From Azohydromonas sediminis (lineage in GTDB: Bacteria > Pseudomonadota > Gammaproteobacteria > Burkholderiales > Burkholderiaceae_C): a stretch of DNA of 64,000 nt. Within the stretch, counting starts at the first letter, position 1. Each line of letters starts with the position of its first letter. The stretch lies in assembly GCF_003574675.1 (NCBI RefSeq), contig NZ_QOAZ01000017.1:1-64000 (forward strand), given 5' to 3'. The notes below the pieces were generated by a model, which saw nothing but the letters and a program-made list of their open reading frames with translations, was not told the origin of the DNA and searched no databases. Below are positions 36,058 to 44,818 of this stretch, one piece after another. The position numbers and the translations under genes are program-made.

Positions 36058-37449
36058 TCAGCGGCCGCCGTCGGAGGTCTTGCCGCTCTTCGTCTTGACC
36101 GGCCGCTTCCACCCGGCGATCGTCACCTGCCGGCCGCGTGCGAGCGTCAGTTCGCCGGCCGGTGCGTCGTCGGTGATCGTCGAGCCGCCGCCGATCGTCG
36201 CGCCGGCGCCGATCGTCACCGGCGCGACGAGCACGCAGTTCGAGCCGATCAGCACGTCGTCGCCGATCACGGTGCGGTGCTTGTGGACCCCGTCGTAGTT
36301 GGCCGTGATGCTGCCGGCGCCGTAGTTGACGCGCTCGCCGACCGTCGCGTCCCCGAGGTAGGCGAGGTGGTTGGCCTTCGCGCCGCGCGCCAGCGTCGAG
36401 TTCTTCACTTCGACGAAATTGCCGATGTGCACCTCGTCGCCGAGCACGGCGCCCGGGCGCAGCCGCGCATACGGGCCCACGCGCGCGTCGGCGCCGACCT
36501 GCGCGCCGTCGAGGTGGCTGAACGCCTCGATGCGCGCGCCGGCGGCTACTGTCGTGTCGCGCAGCACGCAGTGCGGCCCGACCGTGACGCCGTCGCCGAG
36601 CACGACGCGGCCCTCGAACACGCAGCCGACGTCGATCTCGACGTCGGTGCCGCACTCGAGCGTGCCGCGCACGTCGATGCGCGCCGGGTCCGCCAGCCGC
36701 ACGCCGGCCGTCATCAGCGCGTCGGCGTGGCGGCGCTGCAGCCGCCGCTCGAGGTCGGCGAGCTGCTGCGGACTGTTGACGCCCAGCGCTTCGGTCTCGT
36801 CGGCCACCGGCAGGCCGACGACCGGCACGCCGTCGGCCACCGCCATCGCGACGACGTCGGTCAGGTAGTACTCGCGCTGCGCGTTGTCGTTCTTCAGCGC
36901 GGCGACCCACCGCCCGAGCGCGGCGGTGGGTGCAGCCATCATGCCGGTGTAGACCTCGCCGATCGCCCGCTGCGCTGGTGTGGCGTCCTTCTCCTCGACG
37001 ATCGCGAGCACGCGCTCGCCGTCGCGCACGATGCGCCCGTAGCCGTGCGGGTCGGCCGGCGTCATCGTCAGCAGCGCCAGGCGCTCGCCGCCGCACGCGT
37101 CGACGAGGGCGCGCGCGGTGGCCGCGGTGACCAGTGGCACGTCGCCGTTGAGGATCAGCGTCGTCGGCGCGTGGGGGTCGAGCGCCGGCACCGCCTGCTG
37201 CACCGCGTGCCCGGTGCCCAGCTGCGGCTCCTGGCGCACGAACACGCGCCCGGGCGCGGCACACGCCGCCTCGACCTCGTCGCCACCGTGGCCGACGACG
37301 ACGACGACGCGCGATGCCGCCACGCCGGCAGCGGCGTCGAGAACGTGCTGCAATAGCGCGCGCCCACCGAGCCGGTGCAGCACTTTCGGCCGCTGCGACT
37401 TCATGCGGGTGCCGCGGCCGGCGGCGAGGATCACGACGTTGTGGCCCAT
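36058..37449 (-). CDS. glmU: bifunctional GlcNAc-1-P uridyltransferase / GlcN-1-P acetyltransferase
   Basis: GlmU makes UDP-GlcNAc for peptidoglycan and LPS. The 463-residue protein has the N-terminal nucleotidyltransferase ([20 protein letters not shown], residues 6-25) and the C-terminal left-handed beta-helix acetyltransferase with hexapeptide repeats from about residue 250 ([27 protein letters not shown] cited in parts; [21 protein letters not shown]). The ATG at 37449 is preceded by AAGGA at good spacing; a TTG one codon earlier is unlikely. glmS, which supplies glucosamine-6-P, starts at the right end of this window. Confidence 0.97.
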   Translation of the reverse strand: MGHNVVILAAGRGTRMKSQRPKVLHRLGGRALLQHVLDAAAGVAASRVVVVVGHGGDEVEAACAAPGRVFVRQEPQLGTGHAVQQAVPALDPHAPTTLILNGDVPLVTAATARALVDACGGERLALLTMTPADPHGYGRIVRDGERVLAIVEEKDATPAQRAIGEVYTGMMAAPTAALGRWVAALKNDNAQREYYLTDVVAMAVADGVPVVGLPVADETEALGVNSPQQLADLERRLQRRHADALMTAGVRLADPARIDVRGTLECGTDVEIDVGCVFEGRVVLGDGVTVGPHCVLRDTTVAAGARIEAFSHLDGAQVGADARVGPYARLRPGAVLGDEVHIGNFVEVKNSTLARGAKANHLAYLGDATVGERVNYGAGSITANYDGVHKHRTVIGDDVLIGSNCVLVAPVTIGAGATIGGGSTITDDAPAGELTLARGRQVTIAGWKRPVKTKSGKTSDGGR

Positions 37450-37459
37450 CAAAGCATCC

Positions 37460-38344
37460 TTGGGTAGCGCACGGATTATCCGGGCGCTGTGGCTGCTCGC
37501 CGTCGCGGCGATCGTGACGGGTTGCAGCGCGGTGCGCCTGGGCTACAGCCAGGGCCACGAGCTCGCGTACTGGTGGCTCGACGGCTACGTCGACTTCACC
37601 GCCGAGCAGTCGCCGCTCGTGCGCGACGCGCTGCGCGGCTGGTTCGCGTGGCACCGCGCGACGCAGCTGCCCGAGTACGCCGAGCTGCTGCGCGACGCGC
37701 AGCAGCAGGTGCTGCAGCCGGCGCAGCCCGAGCAGGTGTGCCGCTGGGCCGACGCGCTGCAGCAGCGCGCGCAGGTGGCGATCGAACAGGCGCTGCCGTG
37801 GCTCGCCGAGCTCGTGATCGCGCTGACGCCGGCGCAGCTCGCGCACCTCGAGCAGCGCCTCGCGAAAGGCAACGCCGAGTTCCGCGCGCAGTTCCTGCCC
37901 GACGACGCGGCCGCGCGCCAGCGCGCACAGGTCGAGCGCATGCGCGCGCGCCTCGAGAACGTCTACGGGCGCCTGGACCGCGCGCAGCGCGAGCGGCTCG
38001 CGCAGGCGATGGCCGCTTCGCCCGCCGACCCCGAGCGCTGGTACGCCGAGCGGCTGCAGCGCCAGCACGACCTGCTGGCAACGCTGCGCGCGGTGCAGGC
38101 GCTGCCGCCAGCCGAGCGCACGCCGCAGCGCGTGCAGCCGATGCTGGCCGAGCTCGCGCAGCGCATCACGGCGTCGCCGCGCGCCGAGTACCGCGAGCAC
38201 CAGCAGCGCCTGAAGCGCTTCAACTGCGAGCTGATCGCGCGCATGCACAACGACACGACGCCGGCGCAGCGCGAGCGCGCGGCGGCCCGGCTGCGCGGCT
38301 GGGAAGACGACGCGCGCGTGCTCGCGGCGGTGAACGGGACGTAG
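37460..38344 (+). CDS. DUF6279 family lipoprotein
   Basis: A 294-residue lipoprotein with signal peptide [21 protein letters not shown] (lipobox VTGC) and a helical domain starting [22 protein letters not shown] and continuing [20 protein letters not shown]. This matches the DUF6279 family of beta- and gammaproteobacteria, which has no known function. No ATG or GTG is available in a sensible place; the best start is TTG at 37460, with another TTG at 37439 overlapping glmU. The gene diverges from glmU by 10 bases and is followed by the repeat block. Confidence 0.8.
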   Translation: MGSARIIRALWLLAVAAIVTGCSAVRLGYSQGHELAYWWLDGYVDFTAEQSPLVRDALRGWFAWHRATQLPEYAELLRDAQQQVLQPAQPEQVCRWADALQQRAQVAIEQALPWLAELVIALTPAQLAHLEQRLAKGNAEFRAQFLPDDAAARQRAQVERMRARLENVYGRLDRAQRERLAQAMAASPADPERWYAERLQRQHDLLATLRAVQALPPAERTPQRVQPMLAELAQRITASPRAEYREHQQRLKRFNCELIARMHNDTTPAQRERAAARLRGWEDDARVLAAVNGT

Positions 38345-38512
38345 GCGTCCGGCTTCGGCCCGTCGCGGTCGCTCGTGACGCCTTGACTGCGAAGGTGGGT
38401 GCCCGGCACGCGGCGTGGGCATGCGTGCTCCGGCCCACCTCGCGCGGCAGCGGCGGTGCACTGCGGTCGCCCTGCCGTCCGCAGCGTGGTGCCCTGGCAC
38501 GGTGGGCGGCGA

Positions 38513-38531
38513 GCGCGAATGGGGCCTGCGC
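38513..38531 (+). repeat. inner inverted repeat, left arm (copy B)
   Basis: Nineteen bases that recur exactly, inverted, at 38628-38646. The 96-base interval between the arms contains no gene. Confidence 0.9.
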
Positions 38532-38627
38532 CCGCACGCCCACGCCACGCGCCGTCCCAACGCTGGCGCACTGCACGCGCTAGCAGGACGTCGACCGTGG
38601 AGCGCAGGGAGATGGCGGTACCTGGGT

Positions 38628-38646
38628 GCGCAGGCCCCATTCGCGC
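38628..38646 (-). repeat. inner inverted repeat, right arm (copy C)
   Basis: Exact inverted copy of 38513-38531. Its left flank (38604-38629) is the stretch shared with copy D. Confidence 0.9.
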
Positions 38647-38847
38647 ACGCGCCGGCGTCGGCAGGCCACGTGCGGTGCCGAGCGCACCGCGCTTCGTACA
38701 CCGCCGACGGGTCCGCGCGAGGTGGGCCGAAGCACACAGGTGCCGCCATCGCCCTGCCGCCACCACCGGTGCAGGTCCTGCCCGCGGTCACCACCGTCGC
38801 AATCAAGCCTTCACGAACGACCGCCACAGGCCGCAAGCGGCCGCACG

Positions 38848-38868
38848 GCGCCGTCCGTGCGACGGCGC
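38848..38868 (-). terminator. hairpin after ttcA
   Basis: GCGCCGTC (38848-38855), loop CGTGC and GACGGCGC (38861-38868): perfect 8-bp stem 11 bases past the ttcA stop. There is no T-run, so termination efficiency is uncertain. A second small hairpin (GCCGC-AA-GCGGC, 38830-38841) follows. Confidence 0.45.
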
Positions 38869-38879
38869 TTCGGGCCCGA

Positions 38880-39812
38880 TCAGCCGTCGCGCGGGTCGTC
38901 GCGCACGATGCGGATCGCAGATGGCGCCGGCGCGCACGGCTCCTCGTCGAACGCGATGTCGCCGTCGGGGTCGGCGACGCCGGTGCGCTGCAGCGTCTCG
39001 AACGGGTACAGCTTGCGGTCCATCAGGTGCGACGGCACGACGTTGGCGAGCGCGGTGAACATGTTGTCGATGCGTCCCGGGAAGCGCCTGTCCCAGTCGC
39101 GCAGCATCTGCTTGATCTGCGCGCGCTGCAGGTTGGGCTGGCTGCCGCACAGCGTGCACGGAATGATCGGGAACTGGCGGTGCTCGGCCCAGCGTTCGAG
39201 GTCGACCTCGGCGACGTAGGCCAGCGGGCGGATCACGATGTGGCGGCCGTCGTCGCTGACCAGCTTCGGCGGCATGCCCTTGAGACGGCTGCCGAAGAAC
39301 ATGTTCATCAGCAGCGTCTGCAGCATGTCGTCGCGGTGGTGGCCGAGCGCGATTTTGGTCGCGCCGAGCTCGCTCGCGACGCGGTACAGGATGCCGCGGC
39401 GCAGCCGCGAGCACAGGCTGCACATCGTCTGCCCCTCGGGGATCAGGCGCTTGACGATCGAGTACGTGTCCTGCGTCTCGATGTGGAACGGGACGCCGAG
39501 CGAGCGCAGGTACGTCGGCAGCACGTCGGCCGGGAAGCCCGGCTGCTTCTGGTCGAGGTTGACGGCGACGATGTCGAAGGCGATCGGCGCGCGCCGGCGC
39601 AGCCCGAGCAGGATGTCGAGCAGCGCGTAGCTGTCCTTGCCGCCCGAGACGCACACCATGACCTTGTCACCGGGCTCGATCATGTTGAAGTCGGCGATCG
39701 CCTGGCCGACCAGGCGGTGCAGGCGCTTGTCGAGCTTGCGCAGCTCGAACTCGGCGCGGCGCGGGTCGGCGGCCGGCGTGGTCACGGCGGTGTCAGGCGA
39801 GGTCGTGGACAT
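38880..39812 (-). CDS. ttcA: tRNA 2-thiocytidine(32) synthetase TtcA
   Basis: TtcA thiolates C32 of certain tRNAs with ATP and an iron-sulfur cluster. The 310-residue protein has the PP-loop [18 protein letters not shown] at about residue 52, the CxxC pair [11 protein letters not shown] and a second pair [15 protein letters not shown], plus [17 protein letters not shown]. These are the diagnostic TtcA motifs. The start at 39812 overlaps the end of the short upstream frame by 20 bases, so ttcA belongs to the SDR-folB-ttcA operon. A 30-residue acidic tail extends beyond the usual core. Confidence 0.97.
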   Translation of the reverse strand: MSTTSPDTAVTTPAADPRRAEFELRKLDKRLHRLVGQAIADFNMIEPGDKVMVCVSGGKDSYALLDILLGLRRRAPIAFDIVAVNLDQKQPGFPADVLPTYLRSLGVPFHIETQDTYSIVKRLIPEGQTMCSLCSRLRRGILYRVASELGATKIALGHHRDDMLQTLLMNMFFGSRLKGMPPKLVSDDGRHIVIRPLAYVAEVDLERWAEHRQFPIIPCTLCGSQPNLQRAQIKQMLRDWDRRFPGRIDNMFTALANVVPSHLMDRKLYPFETLQRTGVADPDGDIAFDEEPCAPAPSAIRIVRDDPRDG

Positions 39813-39957
39813 GGACGTCGGCGACGGCGGACGCGCCGTCGCAAGGCGGGAACACGTTGGGTTGGATGATGCGCGCCCGGCCGCGGCGCACCGTGCGCCT
39901 GGCGAGCAGGCGCAGCCGCTCGACCGACAGTCGCCGCAGCGCGGTGGGGCCGTTCAT
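39793..39957 (-). pseudogene. possible internally deleted folB (dihydroneopterin aldolase)
   Basis: A 54-residue frame starts at the ATG at 39957, overlapping the SDR stop (ATGA), and ends 20 bases inside ttcA, so it sits like a genuine operon gene. Its start, [20 protein letters not shown], resembles the N-terminus of some betaproteobacterial FolB proteins; its end, [20 protein letters not shown], resembles the FolB C-terminus (KPxVFPDC-like). The catalytic middle of about 65 residues is missing. FolB is commonly encoded at exactly this place, between a pteridine-reductase-like SDR and ttcA. I therefore read it as an in-frame deletion remnant; it may instead be a novel small protein. Confidence 0.4.
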
Positions 39958-40721
39958 GCGAGGTACCCGAAATCGCGATCGTGCGGCTGCAGGTGCTGGC
40001 CGGCGTCGACGAGCACCGTCGTGCCGGTGCTCGCGCGCGCGGTCAGCAGGAAGTGCACCGCGTGCGCGATGTCGTCGGGCCGCGCGCCGTAGCCGAGCAG
40101 CGCCTTGGCCTGCAGCTGCGCGAGCCTGGCGTCGTCGATCTGCGCGCTGCCCAGCGTGAGGCCGGGCGCGACGCCGCACACGCGCACGCGAGGCGCGAGC
40201 GCCTGCGCGAGCAGCGTCGTCGCGCACTCGAGCGCGGCCTTCGACAGCGTGTACGACAGGCAGTCGGGGTTCGGATTCCACAGCTTCTGGTCGAGCAGGT
40301 TGACGACGCAGCCCGGCTCGGTGGCGCCGCGCGCGGCGAGGTGCTCGTGCAGTGCCTGCGCGAGCACGACGGCCGGCGCGGTGTTGGCGCGCCAGTGGCG
40401 TTCCATCGCGGCGTAGCTGAAGTCGGCCGCGTGGTCCGGCTCGAACAGCGAGGCGTTGTTGACGACGGCGTCGAGCCGGCCGAAGTGCGCGACGACGGCC
40501 GGCACCAGCGCCCGGCAGGCGGCCTCGTCGGCGAGATCGGCCGCGAACGCGGCGGCGGCGGAGCCGGCCGCCACGGCGTCGTCGACGGTGCGCCGGGCGT
40601 CGGCCTGCGAGCGGTGGTAGTGCACCGCGACGTCGTGGCCCTGGCGCGCGAGGTGCAGCGCGATCGCGCGCCCGAGGCGGCGGGCGGCGCCGGTGACGAG
40701 CACGACGGGGCGGGCGGACAT
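39954..40721 (-). CDS. short-chain dehydrogenase, pteridine-reductase-like (FolM type)
   Basis: The 255-residue SDR has the classical motifs: cofactor loop VTGAARRLGRAIALHLARQG (Arg after the GxxxRxG favours NADPH), NNAS at about residue 88, and active site YTLSKAALE with the Ser/Asp block NLLDQKLWNPNPDCLSYTL in front. The LLDQKxxNPNPD signature is that of the pteridine reductase/FolM subgroup, reducing dihydromonapterin or dihydrofolate-like substrates. The downstream folB remnant fits a pterin role. It diverges from the MidA-type gene with 20 bases between starts. Confidence 0.85.
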   Translation of the reverse strand: MSARPVVLVTGAARRLGRAIALHLARQGHDVAVHYHRSQADARRTVDDAVAAGSAAAAFAADLADEAACRALVPAVVAHFGRLDAVVNNASLFEPDHAADFSYAAMERHWRANTAPAVVLAQALHEHLAARGATEPGCVVNLLDQKLWNPNPDCLSYTLSKAALECATTLLAQALAPRVRVCGVAPGLTLGSAQIDDARLAQLQAKALLGYGARPDDIAHAVHFLLTARASTGTTVLVDAGQHLQPHDRDFGYLA

Positions 40722-40729
40722 GGGCTTCC

Positions 40730-40735
40730 TACAAT
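40730..40735 (+). promoter_or_regulatory. -10 box TACAAT six bases before the MidA-type start
   Basis: TACAAT ends six bases ahead of the ATG at 40742, which places the expected transcription start at the start codon. A leaderless transcript is likely. The -35 is poor. Confidence 0.5.
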
Positions 40736-40741
40736 CGGTCG

Positions 40742-41881
40742 ATGAACGAGCGCTCGGCCCGGAGGGCGACGGCGGCGTCGCCGGCCGGCGGCGCGCAGCC
40801 GGCCAGTGTATCGACGCCGCTGCAGCGGCACATCGCGCAGGCCATCGCCGCGGCCGGCGGCTGGCTGCCGTTCGACCGCTTCATGGCGCTGGCGCTGTAC
40901 GCGCCGCAGGGCGGCTACTACGCGCGCGGCGACCGCCAGTTCGGCCTCGGGCCGGCGTCGGGCAGCGACTTCGTCACCGCGCCCGAGCTGTCGCCGTACT
41001 TCGGCCGCGCACTGGCGCGGCAGGTCGCGCAGTGGCTCGACGCGGCCGGCGCCGACACGGTGTGGGAGTTCGGCGCCGGTTCGGGGGCGCTGGCCGAGCA
41101 GCTGCTCGACGCGCTCGGCGAGCGCGTGCGCCGCTACGCGATCGTCGACGTCTCGCCGGCGCTGGCGGCGCGCCAGCGCGAGCGGCTGCGGCGCTTCGGC
41201 GCGCGCGTCGAGTGGCTGGCCGAGCTGCCGGCGCGGCTGCACGGCGTCGTCGTCGGCAACGAGGTGCTCGACGCGATGCCGGTGCAGCTGCTGCACTGGG
41301 ACGGCGAGCGCTGGTGGGAGCGCGGCGTCGCGCTCGACGGCGAGCGCTTCGTCTGGGCCGACCGGCCGACCGAGTTGCGCCCGCCCGTCGATGCCGGCTT
41401 CGTGCCCGGGACCGTGACCGAACTGCACCGGCAGGCGTGCGCGTTCGTGGCGACGATCGCCGAGCGGCTCGACCGCGGCGCCGCGCTGTTCGTCGACTAC
41501 GGCTTCCCGCAGGCCGAGTACTACCACCCGCAGCGCACCGGCGGCACGCTGATGTGCCACCGCGCGCACCGCGCCGACGCCGACCCGCTCGCCGACGTCG
41601 GTGACAAGGACATCACGTCGCACGTCGACTTCACGGCGGTCGCGCTCGCGGCACAGGACGCCGGTGCCGACGTGCTCGGCTACACGACGCAGGCGCGGTT
41701 CCTGATCAACTGCGGGCTGCTCGACCTGCTGGCCGACGCCGACCTGCGCGAGCGCGCAAACGCGCAGAAGCTGCTGACCGAGCACGAGATGGGCGAGCTG
41801 TTCAAGGTGCTCGCGTTCGGCCGCGGCATCGACGTGGCGCCGCTGGGCTTCGCCGCCGGCGACCGCACGCACACGCTGTGA
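40742..41881 (+). CDS. MidA/NDUFAF7-type SAM-dependent methyltransferase
   Basis: A 379-residue member of the PF02636 family, whose mitochondrial member NDUFAF7 dimethylates an arginine of a complex I subunit. Seen motifs: FDRFMALALYAPQGGYYARGD, SDFVTAPELSPYFGRALARQ, SAM motif I VWEFGAGSGALAEQLL, and VVVGNEVLDAMPVQLLHW, all diagnostic of the family. The first 30 residues are Ala/Arg-rich and variable. Substrate in bacteria is not established; an NDUFA9-like gene in the window hints at complex I but is not linked. DUF2905 follows after 7 bases. Confidence 0.93.
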   Translation: MNERSARRATAASPAGGAQPASVSTPLQRHIAQAIAAAGGWLPFDRFMALALYAPQGGYYARGDRQFGLGPASGSDFVTAPELSPYFGRALARQVAQWLDAAGADTVWEFGAGSGALAEQLLDALGERVRRYAIVDVSPALAARQRERLRRFGARVEWLAELPARLHGVVVGNEVLDAMPVQLLHWDGERWWERGVALDGERFVWADRPTELRPPVDAGFVPGTVTELHRQACAFVATIAERLDRGAALFVDYGFPQAEYYHPQRTGGTLMCHRAHRADADPLADVGDKDITSHVDFTAVALAAQDAGADVLGYTTQARFLINCGLLDLLADADLRERANAQKLLTEHEMGELFKVLAFGRGIDVAPLGFAAGDRTHTL

Positions 41882-41888
41882 GGCCGCG

Positions 41889-42080
41889 ATGCGCTGGCTG
41901 ATCGTGTTCCTGCTCGCGTTCCTCGTCTTCAACGGGCTGCGCGCGTGGCTCGAGAAGATCGGCCTCGGCCGCCTGCCGGGCGACTTCAGCTTCCGCCTCG
42001 GCGGGCGCGAGTGGTACGTGCCGCTGGCCAGCAGCCTGCTGCTGAGCCTGATCGCGATGGCGATCGGCGCGCTGGTCTGA
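41889..42080 (+). CDS. DUF2905 family membrane protein
   Basis: A 63-residue protein with two transmembrane helices (RWLIVFLLAFLVFNGLRAWL and VPLASSLLLSLIAMAIGALV) flanking the conserved loop KIGLGRLPGDFSFRLGGREWYVP. This is the DUF2905 signature, found in many bacteria, with unknown function. It lies 7 bases after the methyltransferase stop and is probably co-transcribed. Length is typical of the family (about 65-70). Confidence 0.92.
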   Translation: MRWLIVFLLAFLVFNGLRAWLEKIGLGRLPGDFSFRLGGREWYVPLASSLLLSLIAMAIGALV

Positions 42081-42097
42081 CCGGCGCCGGCGCCGCT

Positions 42098-42475
42098 TCA
42101 GCCCTCGAGCGACCACTCGTTCCCGCAGTGGCGGCAGCGCACGCGCAGCCGCCGCCCGCCGGCTTCTTCGGCGGCGACCTCGAGGCGGCCGTAGGTCTGG
42201 CACTGTGCGCACACCGCCTGGTTGGCCACCTGCTCGGCGTGCATCAGGCGGTACAGGTAGCGGCGCAGCGCGACGACGCCGACGACGCCGCACAGCCCGA
42301 TCGCCGCGAAGTTGCCCAGCCGCGCGTCTGTGCCGCCCAGGCTCAGCCCTTCGAAGGCCGCGGCCAGGCCGATCGTGCACAGGAAGGTCAGCACCAGCCA
42401 CGCATGGCTGCCGAGCAGCTCGCGCTCGTACCACTTGCGAAACCCGTGCTTGCGGATGCCGTCGGCCAACCCCAT
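42098..42475 (-). CDS. membrane protein with C-terminal zinc ribbon
   Basis: The 125-residue protein has two transmembrane segments (HAWLVLTFLCTIGLAAAFEG and NFAAIGLCGVVGVVALRRYLY) and a cytosolic C-terminal zinc ribbon with two CxxC knuckles: CAQCQTYGRLE and CRHCGNEWSLEG. I do not recognise a named family, though similar proteins occur in Burkholderiales. The ribbon could bind nucleic acid or a protein. It converges on DUF2905 (17 bases between stops) and lies downstream of nothing on its strand except cca after 78 bases, so it may have its own promoter. Confidence 0.75.
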   Translation of the reverse strand: MGLADGIRKHGFRKWYERELLGSHAWLVLTFLCTIGLAAAFEGLSLGGTDARLGNFAAIGLCGVVGVVALRRYLYRLMHAEQVANQAVCAQCQTYGRLEVAAEEAGGRRLRVRCRHCGNEWSLEG

Positions 42476-42553
42476 GCCACGCTTCCGGACTGCCCGTGGC
42501 CGTCGAGCGTAGCGCAGCCGCGCCCGCCGCGCGGGCCGGGGGGCTCGCCGCCG

Positions 42554-43786
42554 TCAGGACGCCGCGGCGATGCCGGCGTCGGCGAGCGCGGCCACGCGGG
42601 CGCGGCGGATCGCGGCGCCGATCTGCGGGCCGGGCACACCGCCGGCGGATGCGGCGATCGCTGCCGTGTCGACCGCGCGCGCGACGTCGAGTGCGCGCTG
42701 CAGCCGCTCGCGCGGCGGGTACGGCTCGTCCTCGCGCCCGCTGCGTCCGCGCGCGTCGCACTCGCACGCGAGCAGCAGCTGCGCGAAGCGTTCGGGCCGC
42801 CGCAGCGCGTCGCAGCGCTCGAGCAGGCGCAGCACGCCGGCGGCGTCGAGCCCGGCGCTGGCGTGCACGTGCCCGTGCTCGCGCGCGGCGAGCACGGCGA
42901 GCTCGTGGCAGTCGCCGGGCACCTTCAGCCGGCGGTCGATCGCCTCGACGAGCTGCACGCTGCGTGCCTCGTGGCCGAGGTGGCGCGGCCACTCGTCGCG
43001 CGGCGTCGTGCCCTTGCCGAGGTCGTGCCCGAGACAGGCCCAGCGCACCGGCAGCGGTGCGTCCAGGCGCGCCGCGGCGTCGAGCACGAGCATCAGGTGC
43101 ACGCCGGTGTCGACCTCGGGGTGGTGCTGCGCGGGCTGCGGCACGCCCCACAGGCGGTCGACCTCGGGCAGCAGCACCGCGAGCGCGCCGCAGTCGCGCA
43201 GGACCTCGAACATGCGGCTCGGGCGCGGCTCCATCAGCCCGCGCGCGAGCTCCTGCCACACGCGCTCGGGCACCAGCGCGTCGACCTCGCCGGCGTCGAC
43301 GAGGCGACGCATCAGCGCCGTCGTCTCGGACGCGACGCTGAAGTCGGGCAGCCGCGCCGCGAAGCGCGCGACGCGCAGGATGCGCACCGGGTCCTCGGCG
43401 AATGCGTCGGTGACGTGGCGCAGCACGCGCGCGGCCAGGTCGCGCCGGCCGCCGTAGGGGTCGATGACGTCGCCGCTGTCGGGGTCGATCGCCATCGCGT
43501 TGATCGTCAGGTCGCGCCGCGCGAGGTCCTGCTCGAGCGTGACCGATGCGTCGGCGTGGAACGTGAAGCCGTGGTAGCCGCGCGCGACCTTGCGCTCGGT
43601 GCGCGCGAGCGCGTACTCCTCGCCGGTCGCGGGATGCAGGAACACCGGGAAGTCGCGCCCGACGGGCCGGAAGCCCGCCGCGAGCATCTGCTCGGGCGTC
43701 GCGCCGACGACGACGTGGTCGACGTCGCCCACCGGCCGGCCGAGCAGCCGGTCGCGCACGGCGCCGCCGACGACGTAGCTCTTCAC
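42554..43786 (-). CDS. cca: multifunctional CCA-adding tRNA nucleotidyltransferase with HD domain
   Basis: Cca adds or repairs the 3' CCA of tRNAs. The 410-residue class II enzyme begins [26 protein letters not shown] (cited in parts), with the catalytic Asp pair in GDVDHVVV, then the [17 protein letters not shown] and [16 protein letters not shown] blocks. The second half has the HD phosphohydrolase domain, [15 protein letters not shown], which gives the E. coli-type phosphatase and phosphodiesterase activities. Start codon is GTG at 43786. It follows the NDUFA9-like gene by 34 bases on the same strand and is probably in one operon with slt. Confidence 0.97.
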   Translation of the reverse strand: MKSYVVGGAVRDRLLGRPVGDVDHVVVGATPEQMLAAGFRPVGRDFPVFLHPATGEEYALARTERKVARGYHGFTFHADASVTLEQDLARRDLTINAMAIDPDSGDVIDPYGGRRDLAARVLRHVTDAFAEDPVRILRVARFAARLPDFSVASETTALMRRLVDAGEVDALVPERVWQELARGLMEPRPSRMFEVLRDCGALAVLLPEVDRLWGVPQPAQHHPEVDTGVHLMLVLDAAARLDAPLPVRWACLGHDLGKGTTPRDEWPRHLGHEARSVQLVEAIDRRLKVPGDCHELAVLAAREHGHVHASAGLDAAGVLRLLERCDALRRPERFAQLLLACECDARGRSGREDEPYPPRERLQRALDVARAVDTAAIAASAGGVPGPQIGAAIRRARVAALADAGIAAAS

Positions 43787-43820
43787 CGTCGGCCGGCCCG
43801 CTGGCTCGCCGCTGGCAGGC

Positions 43821-44780
43821 TCAGTCGCGGTGCGCCCGCGCGCGCAGCGGCGTCAGGCGCGCGCGGCCGGCACCGCTGCCGAGGTAGGTCGGCACGATCG
43901 CTTCGAGCGCCGAGGGGACGATGCCCAGCGCCTCGAGGCCCGGCAGCTGGCCCGTCGCGACGTTGGGCACCTGCATCGACAGCAGGTTGTCGCGCGACAT
44001 CAGCGGCTCGCCCGGCGCGAGCTCCATCAGCCGTGCCTGCAGGCTCGCGAGCGCGCCGGGCAGCGGCAGCACCGGGCGCTCGTGCCCGGCGATGCGCCCG
44101 GCCAGCCGCACCAGCTCGGCCAGCGTGTAGACGGTCGGGCCGACGCACTCGTAGGTCTGGCCGATCGCGTCGCGGCGCTCGAGGGCGACGACGATCGCGC
44201 GCGCGACGTCCTGCACCCACACCGGCTGGAAGCGCGCCTGCGCGCCGCCCAGCGGCACCAGCGGCAGCACGCCCTGCAGCTTCGCGAACAGGTTGATGAA
44301 GCGGTCCTCGGCGCCGAAGATCACCGACGGGCGCAGGATCGTCAGCTCGAGGCCGGCGTCGCGCAGCACCGCTTCGCCCTCGGTCTTCGAGCGCAGGTAC
44401 AGCGACGGCGCGTTGGGTCCGACGCCCAGCGCGCTGACGTGCACGAGCCGCCGCACGCCGGCATCGCGCATCGCCTTCGACAGCCGGCGCGGCAGCTCGA
44501 CATGGACTTCGCGGAAGCGGGCCTCGTCGCCGTGCAGGATCGCGATCAGGTTGACGACGGCGTCCTGGCCGGCGACCAGCCGAGCCAGCGCACGGTCGTC
44601 GCGCACGACGTCGGCCTCGACGACTTCGACGGTGGGCAGGTAGCGGATCGTGCGCCCGGCGCGGGCGCGGCGCGTGGGCACCGTGATCGTGCCGCCGGCA
44701 CCACCGCTGCGCTCGACGAGTTCGGCGCAGGTGGCGCGGCCGACGAAGCCGGTGCCGCCGAGGACGAGGATGCGATTCAT
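43821..44780 (-). CDS. NAD(P)-binding protein, complex I NDUFA9-like family
   Basis: A 319-residue atypical SDR with the N-terminal nucleotide loop [24 protein letters not shown] (GxxGxxG at residues 8-14) and [25 protein letters not shown] containing the active-site-like Tyr/Lys pair. The [21 protein letters not shown] block marks the NDUFA9/39 kDa complex I accessory-subunit branch. Bacterial members occur without being part of complex I; the role may be redox-linked quinone or lipid metabolism. The start is the ATG at 44780. It lies between slt and cca in a minus-strand operon. Confidence 0.88.
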   Translation of the reverse strand: MNRILVLGGTGFVGRATCAELVERSGGAGGTITVPTRRARAGRTIRYLPTVEVVEADVVRDDRALARLVAGQDAVVNLIAILHGDEARFREVHVELPRRLSKAMRDAGVRRLVHVSALGVGPNAPSLYLRSKTEGEAVLRDAGLELTILRPSVIFGAEDRFINLFAKLQGVLPLVPLGGAQARFQPVWVQDVARAIVVALERRDAIGQTYECVGPTVYTLAELVRLAGRIAGHERPVLPLPGALASLQARLMELAPGEPLMSRDNLLSMQVPNVATGQLPGLEALGIVPSALEAIVPTYLGSGAGRARLTPLRARAHRD

Positions 44781-44818
44781 CGGGGACGAGGACAGTCTGA
44801 GGGGTTCCACGGCAGGGT

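Larger units (their letters stand above)
38349..38842. repeat. palindromic repeat block (REP/BIME-like), four alternating copies
   Basis: The 535-base gap between the convergent DUF6279 and ttcA genes holds no gene. It contains four copies of a roughly 40-base unit in alternating orientation: A (+, 38411-38447), B (-, 38505-38542), C (+, 38604-38650) and D (-, 38713-38757). A and D share CGGCCCACCTCGCGCGG exactly; B and C share GCGCAGGCCCCATTCGCGC exactly; C and D agree at 23 of 26 positions beside the core. An outer pair (38364-38403 and, inverted, 38786-38825) agrees at about 31 of 40. The layout is like the BIMEs found at the ends of convergent genes. Confidence 0.75.

Noticed and set aside
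38345-38879. Open frames running through the repeat block as genes
   Set aside because: They are Arg/Ala/Pro-rich, have no recognisable domain and cut across the inverted repeats; the repeat structure explains the sequence better.
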